Assembly (NCBI RefSeq): GCF_022113815.1
Contig: NZ_SGOM01000009.1
Coordinates: 89,431 to 153,430, forward strand
Reading direction: 5' to 3'
DNA length: 64,000 nucleotides
Source: Vibrio cincinnatiensis
Lineage (GTDB): Bacteria > Pseudomonadota > Gammaproteobacteria > Enterobacterales > Vibrionaceae
The first letter of the stretch is position 1. The number at the start of each line of letters is the position of its first letter. Of this stretch, positions 9,887 to 19,801 are shown piece by piece. The notes beneath the pieces are model-generated. The model was not told where the DNA came from. It saw only the letters and a list, made by a program, of their open reading frames with translations, and ran no database searches. Made by a program: the position numbers and the translations under genes.

Positions 9887-10606
9887 ATGCATTTTTATCG
9901 TCAGCTACAACCGATTCAAGCGATGACCTTTGATTTGGATGACACGTTATACGATAACCACCCAGTAATCCGGCATTTAGAGCAACAAATTGCGCAGTGG
10001 CTCTATCAGCATCACCCCGTGACAGTCACTCAATCCATGGCATGGTGGAATCAGTTAAAGTGGCAGTTGGCTCGCGAAGACCCTTGGTTAAATCATGATG
10101 TAACACTATGGCGTTTTGAACAGATCAGACAAGGTTTACACCGGTTAGGTTATTCACCAAGCCAAGCTAAGCAAGCCGCCGAAGAGACCATCGAAGAAGT
10201 CTTACGACTCAGAAATTTAGTCACTGTCCCGCCATTAACTCACCAAGTGTTACGGTCGCTTGCGCAGAAAGTCCCTTTGCTGGCAATAACGAATGGCAAC
10301 GTGGATGTTGAGCAGATTGGTCTGAGTCGCTATTTTCAATGGGTTCTCAAGGCGGGTCCCGATGGACGAGCGAAACCTTATCCCGATCTCTTTTGTAAGG
10401 CGCGTCAGTTCTTGCAACTTCCTGCTTCAGCCATTTTGCATGTGGGCGATCACTTAGTGACGGATGTACAAGGAGCCAAGGAAAATGGGTTCCAAGCTTG
10501 TTGGTATAATGATCAAGGTCACACATTGCGTGCAAATTGTGATGCAAAAGTTTTGCCGGATGTTGAGGTCAACAGTCTCTCACAACTAAGTGCACTGATT
10601 TATTGA
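9887..10606 (+). CDS. yigB: HAD-family phosphatase YigB
   Basis: This 239-residue HAD hydrolase has the nucleophile motif FDLDDTLYDN near the N-terminus, a motif II region LLAITNGN, and the later HVGDHLVTDVQGAKENG motif. E. coli YigB dephosphorylates the riboflavin intermediate 5-amino-6-ribitylamino-uracil phosphate and acts on FMN. The position right after xerC is the E. coli one, which supports orthology. The riboflavin role is inferred from the ortholog. Confidence 0.9.
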   Translation: MHFYRQLQPIQAMTFDLDDTLYDNHPVIRHLEQQIAQWLYQHHPVTVTQSMAWWNQLKWQLAREDPWLNHDVTLWRFEQIRQGLHRLGYSPSQAKQAAEETIEEVLRLRNLVTVPPLTHQVLRSLAQKVPLLAITNGNVDVEQIGLSRYFQWVLKAGPDGRAKPYPDLFCKARQFLQLPASAILHVGDHLVTDVQGAKENGFQACWYNDQGHTLRANCDAKVLPDVEVNSLSQLSALIY

Positions 10607-10708
10607 ATAAAGATTGTGATTTTTCAAGATAATCATTAACGTAGTTTGCAGATGGTATACGGTTTTATGCCGAGTGATGGCATAGTTGCAAGATGAGTTA
10701 CAGGAAGT

Positions 10709-13222
10709 ATGTTTACGACGTCTTTATTCCTTTCTGAGCATCAGTCGCTAAGTGACATAACATGGGATGTCGCCTCGTCTGATCCCGGCAATAAACTAAT
10801 TCAACTTATTTCCAGTCAGCCGGTGGAAAAAGTGCAGGCGTTAGCGGATCAGCTACTTGCCCGATACCCTGATGCCCAACTGGTTGGTTTTAGTGCCAAC
10901 CAAATGATTCACCAAGGTGAAATTTGCCATGTAGGCACTTTGATTATTGTTAGCCATTTCGCTCATAGCCAGCTTACCAGTGCCGTTCAAATCAACACTG
11001 CGTCAGGCAAACAAGATACTGAGCAACTACTCGATAGCCTTTCTCTACAATCTAATACCCAATGTTTACTCTGTTTTGTCGCTCAAATGAAAATGGATGA
11101 TCAGGAACGCTTTCGAGCCTTTAATTATTTGGCTCCGGGGGTTCAGGTTGCAGGAGGGGCAGCAACCGCAACTCAGCATGGTGTTTGGGTCTTACACGGC
11201 CGACAATTTTATGATGATGCAATGGTCTGTGTCGCAATTCATGGGGATAACTTGAATGTACAAACGGGAGCTTATACCGAATGGAATCCACTCGGACGTA
11301 GTTTTCGTGTCACGGCCGCTCAAGGCAAAACGGTATGGCGGCTGGATGATATACCTATCCGTCAGGTGTATAACCGTTATTTAGGGGACGGCCAGCACGT
11401 TCCATTAGAAATGCTGCATAACTTTCCGTTAATCAAAGGTGAGCTAGCGCTGCAAGATGTGTACGTTCCGCTGTATGAGGAGGAAAGTGGCTTAGTCTTT
11501 AATGAGGCTTTATCGGTGGGTGATGAAGTGCGTTTCTGTTTTGACCATCCATCATTAACGCTTGAGCAAGTGCAATTAGGCGCGGAGCAACTGCGTCTTT
11601 TTCAGCCAGAACAGATCTTTGTTTATAACTGTACCTCTCGGTTAGATTTTATCGAAGACAACCAAGAGTTGCTGCCGTTTCAGTCGGTGGCGTTAACCTC
11701 CGGAGGGTATTGCTCAGGAGAACTATGGCACGATGGGCAGTTACAGCGAGTGTTGCACCACAGCATGACCTATTTTGCCATCCGTGAAGGCGCGCCCAGT
11801 CAAGAGCAGCGTCCTCCCTTTAATTATGTTCGCCATGATGAGTTAGCTCCCCTATTTAGCCTTATTCGTAATGCCTTAGACGATTTGGATGAGATGAACC
11901 ACGATCTGTCCCAGAAGATCCAAGATCAAGCCTCTTTGCTGACGGCAAGCTATCGAGTGGATCGTCGCACAGGGCTACCAAACCGTGTTGTCTTGCGTGA
12001 AAAATTATTGCGTATGGCGACCAATGAGCATTTATTGGCTTTAAAGCTGACTAACTTTAACCAAATTAACGAAAAATATGGTTATCAGGTTGGAGATAAA
12101 TTACTGCTAGATTTAACGGGGCATTTTCAAAGCTACCTCGCTGAACGCCTTCCCGAGAAGAATTCTCTCTATGCGATTGGGGTTGGCGAATGGGCTGCGA
12201 TACTGACGGTGGATATTGAGGAAGAAGCCATTCATCGTACCTTTTCCCAATTTGTTGAGCAGCTTGAGCATGTCAATTTTGAACCATTTGGTTTACCCGA
12301 AATTGATTATGTGTCGGTTTCCCTTTGCGCTGGGTTAGTCAGTCGTAAAGAGTTTCCAGAGCTGGATGCTGATGATTTATTGCTTCGTGCGATTGAAGCG
12401 AGGCGACATGCTTTTCAGCGTAATCGTCATTTTTGTAGCGCCACTCATTTACGAACGCATGATCAGCTACGTCAACAGCGGCTGGTGTGGTTATCGTGTG
12501 TTAGCCGAGCGGTATTGGATGATAACGTATTGGTTTATGCGCAGCCGATAGTACATGCGCACAGCCACCAGCTCGCTTCTTACGAATGCTTAGTTAGGAT
12601 TGAAGATGAGGGAGAAATCATTTTACCCGGGCGATTCTTACCCATTATCGAAGGGAGTCACCTTTATACTCGCTTAAGTCGGCAGATGATACATCGCACT
12701 TTTGAGCTAATGCGAGATCGTCACGAAGACTTTTCGATTAACTTGTCTCCGCAAGATTTGATGAGTGAAAGAACACTACAGTGTCTTGAAAGTGCGATTC
12801 AATCTTTGGCAAATCCAGCTCGAGTCGGGTTAGAAGTGCTAGAAAATGAGCAAATCAAAGACTATGGCCACATGATTGAGGTCTGTGAACATTTTCGCCG
12901 CTTAGGGGTGAGAATTATTGTGGATGATTTTGGTAGTGGTTATTCAAACATTGATGAAATCATCAAGCTAGAACCTCAAGTGATTAAACTGGATGGTAGT
13001 TTAATTCGAAATATCGACCAAGATATGAAACAGCGAAAAATTGCCCAGCAATTGGTGAAATTATGTCAGGTGTTAAATGCCAAAACTGTGGCTGAATTTG
13101 TACACAACGAGACGGTGTGCCAGATCAGTGAAGATATGGGGGTCGATTATTTGCAAGGTTTTTACCTAGGTCAGCCGCAGAGTTTATGTTCTTTGCTGGA
13201 TATTCCACGTCAATCAAGGTGA
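10709..13222 (+). CDS. FIST sensor - degenerate GGDEF - EAL protein (predicted c-di-GMP phosphodiesterase)
   Basis: This 837-residue soluble protein has four parts: FIST_N (about residues 35-215), FIST_C (about 225-365), a GGDEF-like domain (about 415-570) and an EAL domain (about 590-830). The GGDEF signature is GVGEW, so diguanylate cyclase activity is unlikely. The EAL signature is YECLVR, and [32 protein letters not shown] and LQGFYLGQP are intact, so phosphodiesterase activity is likely. FIST domains are thought to sense small ligands such as amino acids. The gene is monocistronic with AGGAAG just before the ATG. The ligand is unknown. Confidence 0.88.
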   Translation: MFTTSLFLSEHQSLSDITWDVASSDPGNKLIQLISSQPVEKVQALADQLLARYPDAQLVGFSANQMIHQGEICHVGTLIIVSHFAHSQLTSAVQINTASGKQDTEQLLDSLSLQSNTQCLLCFVAQMKMDDQERFRAFNYLAPGVQVAGGAATATQHGVWVLHGRQFYDDAMVCVAIHGDNLNVQTGAYTEWNPLGRSFRVTAAQGKTVWRLDDIPIRQVYNRYLGDGQHVPLEMLHNFPLIKGELALQDVYVPLYEEESGLVFNEALSVGDEVRFCFDHPSLTLEQVQLGAEQLRLFQPEQIFVYNCTSRLDFIEDNQELLPFQSVALTSGGYCSGELWHDGQLQRVLHHSMTYFAIREGAPSQEQRPPFNYVRHDELAPLFSLIRNALDDLDEMNHDLSQKIQDQASLLTASYRVDRRTGLPNRVVLREKLLRMATNEHLLALKLTNFNQINEKYGYQVGDKLLLDLTGHFQSYLAERLPEKNSLYAIGVGEWAAILTVDIEEEAIHRTFSQFVEQLEHVNFEPFGLPEIDYVSVSLCAGLVSRKEFPELDADDLLLRAIEARRHAFQRNRHFCSATHLRTHDQLRQQRLVWLSCVSRAVLDDNVLVYAQPIVHAHSHQLASYECLVRIEDEGEIILPGRFLPIIEGSHLYTRLSRQMIHRTFELMRDRHEDFSINLSPQDLMSERTLQCLESAIQSLANPARVGLEVLENEQIKDYGHMIEVCEHFRRLGVRIIVDDFGSGYSNIDEIIKLEPQVIKLDGSLIRNIDQDMKQRKIAQQLVKLCQVLNAKTVAEFVHNETVCQISEDMGVDYLQGFYLGQPQSLCSLLDIPRQSR

Positions 13223-13809
13223 TCAGCCAGTGCGTGCCCACTTTTATCGGCTTGCAGGGTACGCATAAAGCGGTTGAGAAAAGCGTTTAGCTGCTGTGCA
13301 TTCTCTGATTCGTCCAGTGAGTTGAGTAAAGCTGCCCCCACTTCTAACGTGCATAAGTGTCCCGCTTGTTGGTGACGTCTTAGCTGATAGCATGATTCAC
13401 CTTGTACGTTGATGTTCACATGGGGCACGGTTAACCAAGGGCTTTTACGCAACATCTTCTTGGCTTCCTGCCACGTACCATCGAGTACGATAAAATGCAT
13501 TTTCTTGCCCATCGCTTGTGCATTTTGATGTTCGAGTGCCACGGGAACACTTTGTTCACTGGGATAGACTAATACAGAATGATAATCAGGTTCTGCCATT
13601 CGCTGTAATAGCGCTGTGGGAGGCAATGTTCGTTGCCAAGTAAACGCTGCGCAGTTAGGCAGTGATTGGACTAACCACTGCCCAGTGTTGGTTGCTCGTT
13701 GGTATTCATTTTCATGGGTGAGCAGTGATAAAAACAACGCACTGGATAGCTGAGGTATCGCTGAACATAAGCATTGGTGGCGAAGGCCACAGCTTGGGCA
13801 AGGTTGCAT
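13210..13809 (-). CDS. tapT: DTW-domain tRNA-uridine aminocarboxypropyltransferase (TapT-like)
   Basis: This 199-residue enzyme of the DTW family transfers the aminocarboxypropyl group of SAM to a tRNA uridine (acp3U47 in E. coli). The N-terminal zinc-type cysteines [12 protein letters not shown] and the family motif [13 protein letters not shown] are visible. Its ATG shares one base with the stop of the upstream lipoprotein gene (TAATG), so the two are coupled. The 3' end overlaps the convergent FIST-EAL gene by 13 bp. The exact tRNA target is inferred. Confidence 0.85.
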   Translation of the reverse strand: MQPCPSCGLRHQCLCSAIPQLSSALFLSLLTHENEYQRATNTGQWLVQSLPNCAAFTWQRTLPPTALLQRMAEPDYHSVLVYPSEQSVPVALEHQNAQAMGKKMHFIVLDGTWQEAKKMLRKSPWLTVPHVNINVQGESCYQLRRHQQAGHLCTLEVGAALLNSLDESENAQQLNAFLNRFMRTLQADKSGHALADHLD

Positions 13810-15338
13810 TAGAGTTTGACTCCAGTTCGAGGTGATAACCCATCAGCAAACAAACTTATACCACTGATTTCACTGGCGTGAGCTGTCTTCGCTTTTTTGA
13901 TACTTACCGGATAACTGATGCCATTGTATTGCAGTTGGTGTGCTGTCATCGCTTGATCTGTATTGATAGGAAGCATCAGATCCTGCCAGCCATGCTGTGA
14001 TGCTTTTCCTAGCCGGAAGGGCGTCTGTACCCCATTGATTCGGCTATTAAACTGCCACTCTCCATTTTTGTGCTCAAAAATGAGCAAAGTACATTGTGTG
14101 TCATGGCACCAATCGAGCTGTACTAGCAACTCTGGGTGTTGATTGCCATTTAAATCATATTTCAACCAACGGTAATGCGTCTGAGTCGGGCTGGTTTTAT
14201 GCAGTGCAAAATATCGGCGTACGGCTTGGTCCACGTCTTCATCGTACTCATCGCGGGAGGGAATGTGCTGCACAGTTTCACTCAGCGTTATTTTTTCTGT
14301 TACTGGAGGTTGGTTCACCTGCTTGGCTTGGAAAAGGGTAATGCCATTATTGCTGATGGGGTAGACCACGTTGCCCACTTTTTCTTTGTCTGCATGCAGT
14401 TGATAACCATGCCGAGTGAACACTCGCTCAGAGAGTAAATATTGCTGCTGATGCAAAGTCATAACCACTTGAATTTGATCTGGGTTGAGCTGCTGCCAGA
14501 AGCCTTTTTCAACTAATTCTCGTTCGCCATTTAAATACCGGTAGCGGGTGGTTGCACTGTGATCGGAGTTAAGTTCTAACGTTACGCCAAAGCCTTGCTG
14601 CTTTGTTGCGCTGGCAAAGTAGGTGCCTACCCACTCTTGTGTCGTATCGAGGTTGCTGAGTATGGCACAGCCTTGGTAGGTCTCATCGTTAAGGGTTAGC
14701 ACAGAACGCCAACTGTATAAATTCTGGCTCATGCCATCGACGCATGATGCTCTTTCCAGTTGTAGATGTCCTTGCTCAAACTGATCCGTTCGGTGGTTTG
14801 CAGAACGTTGGCTGCTTTGAATTGTCAGTACCTGTTTATGGCCACCTAGTGGTTGAAATTCTAGTCCTTGCGGTGAAAATTGTATTGACCAAAATGGCTC
14901 ATTGCCAAATGCACGGGTGGGGCTAGTGGGGTGTTGACACCCTTTATTATTCTCAGCACTTAATTGATTCACCTGCTGAACGACAAACCGGGCCATGTAG
15001 TCGGCATTAAATCCTGTTTGGCTTGGAGGAAGCAGATAACCAATCATTTCCCCATAGAGAATTTGATAAGGGGATTGATTGAGTTTCAGGGCTTGTTGGG
15101 TCTGTTCTGGCGTCCAGTCTAACCAATATTGCTGGTTACTTCCGCAGGGCGTGAAAGAGCGAACCTCAGGTCCAACAACGACTTCCCCTCGCATAATAAA
15201 GGTTTGGGGAACGACGGTTGCTGGATTATCCAGCGTGGCATTTACCGGCACGATTTGGTTTTCGGTCGGCTGGGATGATGAACACGCTTGTAGGGCGAGT
15301 AGTGCTAGGATGGCCGCTGGGATTTTCAGCTGCTTCAT
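13809..15338 (-). CDS. Large multidomain outer-membrane lipoprotein (COG3650/NlpE-like parts)
   Basis: A 509-residue lipoprotein is predicted from the signal MKQLKIPAAILALLALQAC. An upstream in-frame start exists, but the lipobox places the start at 15338. An N-terminal segment with EVRSFTPCGSNQQYWL resembles NlpE-type C-terminal parts. A GNEPFW motif near residue 150 belongs to the COG3650 group. A middle NlpE/META-like beta domain follows, then an unrecognised C-terminal domain. No catalytic site is seen. It is translationally coupled to the tRNA modification gene. Function is unknown, possibly envelope stress or cell-wall related. Confidence 0.75.
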   Translation of the reverse strand: MKQLKIPAAILALLALQACSSSQPTENQIVPVNATLDNPATVVPQTFIMRGEVVVGPEVRSFTPCGSNQQYWLDWTPEQTQQALKLNQSPYQILYGEMIGYLLPPSQTGFNADYMARFVVQQVNQLSAENNKGCQHPTSPTRAFGNEPFWSIQFSPQGLEFQPLGGHKQVLTIQSSQRSANHRTDQFEQGHLQLERASCVDGMSQNLYSWRSVLTLNDETYQGCAILSNLDTTQEWVGTYFASATKQQGFGVTLELNSDHSATTRYRYLNGERELVEKGFWQQLNPDQIQVVMTLHQQQYLLSERVFTRHGYQLHADKEKVGNVVYPISNNGITLFQAKQVNQPPVTEKITLSETVQHIPSRDEYDEDVDQAVRRYFALHKTSPTQTHYRWLKYDLNGNQHPELLVQLDWCHDTQCTLLIFEHKNGEWQFNSRINGVQTPFRLGKASQHGWQDLMLPINTDQAMTAHQLQYNGISYPVSIKKAKTAHASEISGISLFADGLSPRTGVKL

Positions 15339-15526
15339 GGTATCTCTTCCTCGTGACAAAAAACGCAACGAACTTCAGGGCATTATGGCATATCGTTGGT
15401 TTAAAACAGAACCTACGGCCAGTTCTATTGACACTTTACGGACAGAAAAGGTTTCCCTTGGGAAGAAGTTCTCAATTATGGACTTTAAGAGGGTGGATAT
15501 GGTGAAGAGAGAGTTTGGAGGGGTAT

Positions 15527-15567
15527 AGCAAAACGCCCCAAGCAACGTTCAGCTTAACGGATGGGGC
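15527..15567 (-). terminator. Terminator of the yigL transcript
   Basis: On the minus strand a stem-loop (CGCCCCA / TGGGGCG, with an inner CGTT/AACG pair) is followed by GTTTTGC. It lies 23 bp after the yigL stop. Confidence 0.7.
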
Positions 15568-15589
15568 GATAACCGAAAATGGTCGCAGC

Positions 15590-16435
15590 TTATGAGTGGC
15601 TTACCGATAGCGGTAGGTGATCTTGTAGATAGTGAGCGACTGCATCATCGGCATGACTGCCAATCACTTCGTTATTGGGTAACGCTCGTAGCACTTTTTC
15701 ATGTGCTGTTTGCATAACTAAGCCTTTACCTGCCATGGTGAGCATTTCAACATCATTCATTCCATCACCAAATGCGATACAGTCAGCCAGTGATAGCCCT
15801 AATGACTCGGCCACAACTTGCAAAGCCTCCCCTTTCGAAACACCAGCTCCCATGACTTCTAAACACCACGGTGTAGAAAAGGCAACACTAACTTGGCCGG
15901 CAAAGCGTTGGTTGATCAGCGTTTCAATATGTACGAGCTGCTCGTGATCTTTGCTTTGATTGGTAAAGAAAATTTTTGCGACTCCGTCGGTGGGCGCATG
16001 ATCCACATCGAAAACCTGATAGGTAAAACCGGAATCTTTATGGAAATTGCGGAGCACTTCATCTTCACGATTCAGTAGCCATTCATCATTACGGTACATA
16101 TGAATGTAGATGGAATCATCCCCTTTAACCTGATCAATGATTGCTTGAACTTGTTCAGAAGGAACGTTCTTACTGTACATTTCTTGATTGTTTTGGTCAT
16201 GCACTCTCGCTCCATTAGCCGTGATCATATAGGCTGGAATTCCTGCGATTTCTCGAATTCCCGCGACATCGACATGATGGCGACCTGTCGCAAAAACGAA
16301 AGTAAAGCCTTGTTGATGAAGATCGTTGAGTGTCTGTTTTGAAAATGCACTTAGTTGATGATTGGGTGCTAACAATGTGCCATCCAGATCGGAAGCTACA
16401 ATACGAAATGGTACCGTTTTTTGTTCAGTGGTCAT
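15590..16435 (-). CDS. yigL: HAD-IIB phosphatase YigL
   Basis: This 281-residue Cof-type HAD phosphatase has the nucleophile motif ASDLDGTLL near the N-terminus, FVFATGRHH, and the C-terminal IAFGDGMNDVEML metal-binding motif. E. coli YigL dephosphorylates pyridoxal phosphate and sugar phosphates and contributes to glucose-phosphate stress relief. An upstream in-frame start would add 50 residues without family similarity; the ATG at 16435 has CGAGGG before it and is preferred. It follows pldB, as in E. coli. Confidence 0.9.
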   Translation of the reverse strand: MTTEQKTVPFRIVASDLDGTLLAPNHQLSAFSKQTLNDLHQQGFTFVFATGRHHVDVAGIREIAGIPAYMITANGARVHDQNNQEMYSKNVPSEQVQAIIDQVKGDDSIYIHMYRNDEWLLNREDEVLRNFHKDSGFTYQVFDVDHAPTDGVAKIFFTNQSKDHEQLVHIETLINQRFAGQVSVAFSTPWCLEVMGAGVSKGEALQVVAESLGLSLADCIAFGDGMNDVEMLTMAGKGLVMQTAHEKVLRALPNNEVIGSHADDAVAHYLQDHLPLSVSHS

Positions 16436-16544
16436 ATAACCCTCGTTGTCGCAGGTAAAGTCGCCAAGTAAACGATCTTGGCCAAATAGTGTAAGGGATA
16501 ATCCGCGAGAAAAAGAGGGTAAAACTCTGGCAGCGCTTTTTCCT

Positions 16545-17525
16545 CTATTTCGAAGATTGCGAATTAAAGTGAGCGAATAGGGCATCTAATGCCTGATTTC
16601 GGTAGCAATCACTCTCAAACAGTAACTCATGCTTTGCTCCATGAATCAGCTGAATTCGGCTATTCGTGTTGGTTTGAGCGAGCTGGGTGATAAAACGAGT
16701 TTGAGAAGCATTGCTGACGATCGTATCGCATTCGGCCTGAAGCAGTAAGGTCGGAATGGTCAACTGACGGGTGTCTTGTAAGCACTGCCTAGTGGCTTTT
16801 AATCCTTGCCATACCCAGCGAGTACTTGGCCCTCCTAATTTAAGCGCGGGTTTTTGCTCATATAATTCACGAAACCATCGGTAGCGAACCTCGCTATGAG
16901 TGAGCGGATTAATGGCAAATGGTTTGGCATAGTAAGGGCCATAACCGGGAGCATAGTGAGGTGTACGGTAGCGGTAAGTGAGCATCCGAGAGAGTGGCTC
17001 TGCAATGGCACGTAACTGCCAAGGCATCTGAATACCAAACATTGGAGCGCTTAACACAACGGCATCAAAAGCATGATCCGCATGAGTTTGTAGGTAACGA
17101 GTAGCGATAGCCCCTCCCATGGAATGGGCCAATAGATAACGTTGTGCATAGCGCTGTAACTGAAAATGGGAGACCAAGGCCGCTAAATCACGGACGTAAT
17201 CATCAAAGGTATCGACATGACCTATTTCTTTGTCCTTGAGTAGTCGATCCGATAAGCCTTGCCCTCGGTGATCAAATGAGTAAACGTCATACCCTTGCTG
17301 AAAGAGATCATAAAATAGTTCTTGATATTTCCATACCGATTCTAGCCGACCATTCACCACTACGATGGCTTTGGTATGTTGTGGTGAGGTCATCGCACAC
17401 CAATACAATTGCGTGTTGTCCCATGCTGGGTAGTACGCTTGATGACGGCTCTGCTGCCACCATGGGGTAATGGTTTGTGACATGACTTGTGGAAAGTGGG
17501 TTTCTTGGCTGTATGTGTGTGGCAT
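16545..17525 (-). CDS. pldB: Lysophospholipase L2 PldB (alpha/beta hydrolase)
   Basis: This 326-residue serine hydrolase has the nucleophile elbow AHSMGG, the oxyanion-region segment VVNGRLESVWKYQELFYDL and the DHRGQGLSDR strand typical of PldB/monoglyceride-lipase-type enzymes. The C-terminal GAKHELLFE supplies the histidine. Family members cleave lysophospholipids at the inner membrane. The pldB-yigL order with a 109-bp gap matches E. coli. Confidence in the name comes from both similarity and context. Confidence 0.88.
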   Translation of the reverse strand: MPHTYSQETHFPQVMSQTITPWWQQSRHQAYYPAWDNTQLYWCAMTSPQHTKAIVVVNGRLESVWKYQELFYDLFQQGYDVYSFDHRGQGLSDRLLKDKEIGHVDTFDDYVRDLAALVSHFQLQRYAQRYLLAHSMGGAIATRYLQTHADHAFDAVVLSAPMFGIQMPWQLRAIAEPLSRMLTYRYRTPHYAPGYGPYYAKPFAINPLTHSEVRYRWFRELYEQKPALKLGGPSTRWVWQGLKATRQCLQDTRQLTIPTLLLQAECDTIVSNASQTRFITQLAQTNTNSRIQLIHGAKHELLFESDCYRNQALDALFAHFNSQSSK

Positions 17526-17764
17526 GAATTGGTCTGATCTTCTGACTAAGTTTGGCTCTCAGCGCGATGCTGAACTTCGTTAGAATAAGCGAGTTGCCGA
17601 AAATTGCAACGAATAGAGAATCGAGGCTGTGAGATCCCTGAATTGATATTGATTGAAGTTAAGAATTGGCGAAAAATAACCAGAGTTTGGTTTAGTGTTG
17701 AGGTATCGGTAAGGTATGATAGGCACAGCGTAAGATCTGAGAGTAATAGGGGTATAAAACAACC

Positions 17765-19006
17765 ATGTTTGAGGGGGCGATGTATACCACCTATGTTGCA
17801 AGGCAACCGATTTTTAATGCTAAAAAGCATACACTCGGTTATGAACTATTGTTTCGTGATGGAGAGCGTAATGCGTTTCCTGGCCAAATCGATTCTGATC
17901 GTGCAACGTATCGCTTAATTGTTGAAAACTTTCTCGCTGTAGGTACCAACCCTTCGATTGAATACTCCCGTTGTTTTATTAACTTTCCCTATAAAAGCTT
18001 ATTACGACGCTTGCCACTGACGCTGCCTAAAGAGCAAATTGTGGTGGAAGTGCTTGAAACTTGCCCACCCAGTGATGAATTGTTTGCTGTCATTCAAGAC
18101 TTAAGCACGCGTGGTTACCTTATCGCATTAGATGACTTTGTTTACAGCCCGGATTGGGAACGTTTCCTACCTTATGTGCATATTGTTAAACTCGATATTA
18201 TTGCCATGGGGATTGAGCAAGCATGTCACATTGTGGAGCAGAGACTTGCAGCGGGCAGTAAGCGACGATTTTTAGCCGAGAAGGTTGAGACACAAGAACA
18301 GTTTGATATGGCCCGCCGTGCGGGCTTTAGTTTCTTTCAAGGGTATTTTTTTAGTAAACCTCAAATTATTAAACAGCGTTATCTCAGCCCAGAACAATTG
18401 ATTTCGATGCAACTATTTCAAGAGGTGTGTCGTCCCTCTGTCGACTTTGAGCGAGTTGAACAGATTATTTCGCAAGATCTTGCCTTGTCTTATAAATTGT
18501 TGCGTTTTGTGAACCGCTTGTCGCCTCGGCTGGCTGTGCCCATTTCCTCTTTTCGCCAAGCTTTGGTCTATCTTGGGCAAGATCAACTGAAGATTTTTGT
18601 CTCTTTGGCTGTCGCGTCTTACGTTTCGGTCAAAAAGCCACAAGAGCTTTATAATTTATCTCTGCAACGGGCGCAATTTTGTCAGCTAATGTCTAAGCGA
18701 AGACCGTTTAATGAACATAAAGAACAGGCATTCTTAATTGGGTTGTTTTCCGTACTGGACGCTTTACTCGATACGTCATTGGATCATTTGCTTGAGCAGT
18801 TACCAGTGGCTCAAGCAATCAAACAAGCACTGAATAAGCGAGAAGGCCCATTTGGTGAATTGCTCAGCCTTGAAGAGTGTTTTGAAAAGGCAGATTGGCA
18901 AGGGGTTGAAAACCATTGTCATACTTTAGGTATCGGTGTGGATGAGGTGACGCAAGAGCTCAATGCAGCGCAACGGTGGAGTCAAGAAGTGAGACGTAAC
19001 CATTAA
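17765..19006 (+). CDS. EAL-HDOD signalling protein
   Basis: This 413-residue protein has an EAL domain (about residues 8-205) and a HDOD domain (about 210-400). The EAL part keeps YELLFR, INFPY, EVLE, LDDF and FFQGYFF, but LDDFVYSPDW differs from the usual DDFGTGYS, so catalysis is doubtful and binding of c-di-GMP or protein partners is possible. HDOD domains act in signal output. EAL-HDOD (YuxH-type) proteins are common in Vibrio. The ATG at 17780 is an alternative start close to a GAGGGGG stretch. Confidence 0.82.
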   Translation: MFEGAMYTTYVARQPIFNAKKHTLGYELLFRDGERNAFPGQIDSDRATYRLIVENFLAVGTNPSIEYSRCFINFPYKSLLRRLPLTLPKEQIVVEVLETCPPSDELFAVIQDLSTRGYLIALDDFVYSPDWERFLPYVHIVKLDIIAMGIEQACHIVEQRLAAGSKRRFLAEKVETQEQFDMARRAGFSFFQGYFFSKPQIIKQRYLSPEQLISMQLFQEVCRPSVDFERVEQIISQDLALSYKLLRFVNRLSPRLAVPISSFRQALVYLGQDQLKIFVSLAVASYVSVKKPQELYNLSLQRAQFCQLMSKRRPFNEHKEQAFLIGLFSVLDALLDTSLDHLLEQLPVAQAIKQALNKREGPFGELLSLEECFEKADWQGVENHCHTLGIGVDEVTQELNAAQRWSQEVRRNH

Positions 19007-19064
19007 GCGGAGGGCGGCTGACGGTAAAGAGCCTGTCTTTGGGGAGCTTATACCGCCAGCCTAA

Positions 19065-19084
19065 TGATTAATGATCATTAATCA
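19065..19084. repeat. Perfect 20-bp palindrome between convergent genes
   Basis: TGATTAATGA is followed at once by its exact reverse complement, with no loop. It lies between the 3' ends of the EAL-HDOD gene and dps. It may form a hairpin or bind a dimeric regulator; no T-run supports it as a classical terminator. Confidence 0.7.
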
Positions 19085-19096
19085 GTGAAGATGGAT

Positions 19097-19567
19097 TTAT
19101 TGCAGCCAAGCATTTAGCATCCAAACCAGTTTTTCTTGTTCACGGATATAGTCACTCATTTGAGCACTTGTCCCTTCATCACCCACTTCTGCTGCTAGTG
19201 ATAAAATAGTTCGTTGCTGAGCAATCAATGAACTAAAGCCATCTAACAAGCCTTGCATGGTGCTTTGGCCATCGGTGGCATTGGTATGTTCTTTAATTTC
19301 TGTGGTTGCTAGGTAACTGCTGAAACTGTGCAGGGGTTGTGCACTCAAGGTTAAAATACGTTCAGCCAGTTCATCAATTTTTACTTGTAAGTCGGTATAA
19401 ATCTCTTCGAATTTGGCATGCAATTCGAAGAATTCTTTACCTTTAATGTTCCAGTGATAACCACGAGTATTCATATAAAATACTTGATAGTTAGCCAATA
19501 AACGGTTCAACGATTGAGCGAGTTGTTGGCTTTGGTTGTTGTCTAGGCCGATCAGATTAGTTTTCAT
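19097..19567 (-). CDS. dps: Dps ferritin-like DNA-protection protein
   Basis: This 156-residue mini-ferritin forms a dodecamer that oxidises and stores iron and shields DNA in starvation and peroxide stress. The ferroxidase region GYHWNIKGKEFFELHAKFEEIY carries the conserved His, Asp/Glu pattern (GYHWN, HAKFEE), followed by the helix IDELAERIL. Length is normal. It is monocistronic, and about 230 bp of upstream sequence separate it from the divergent acyltransferase. Peroxide or stationary-phase control is likely but not shown. Confidence 0.95.
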   Translation of the reverse strand: MKTNLIGLDNNQSQQLAQSLNRLLANYQVFYMNTRGYHWNIKGKEFFELHAKFEEIYTDLQVKIDELAERILTLSAQPLHSFSSYLATTEIKEHTNATDGQSTMQGLLDGFSSLIAQQRTILSLAAEVGDEGTSAQMSDYIREQEKLVWMLNAWLQ

Positions 19568-19801
19568 ACACTCACCTCATTTAAGATTTAAGTTTTTTAA
19601 ATTAAGTGGATTTCTTTGAAATCGTGTAAACATCATATGCCTGTCATTGTCGACTTTAAAGGGGGTTATGTGCATTGTTTCAATAGGCAATAACTATTAA
19701 TCTTTGTCACAGAGTAAGAGTTGACGTTGGGCTGGCGATGTTTTTACACAAAGGCCAGTGAGATGGGGTATGGTCGCAGAAGACAAATAAGAGAAAGATT
19801 C

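Noticed and set aside
13809..15528. Plus-strand ORFs opposite the lipoprotein gene
   Set aside because: Shadows of the lipoprotein gene, which has a clear lipobox and family motifs.
17526..17830. Overlapping short ORFs between pldB and the EAL-HDOD gene
   Set aside because: No ribosome binding site or protein-like pattern; the region is the promoter area for both genes.
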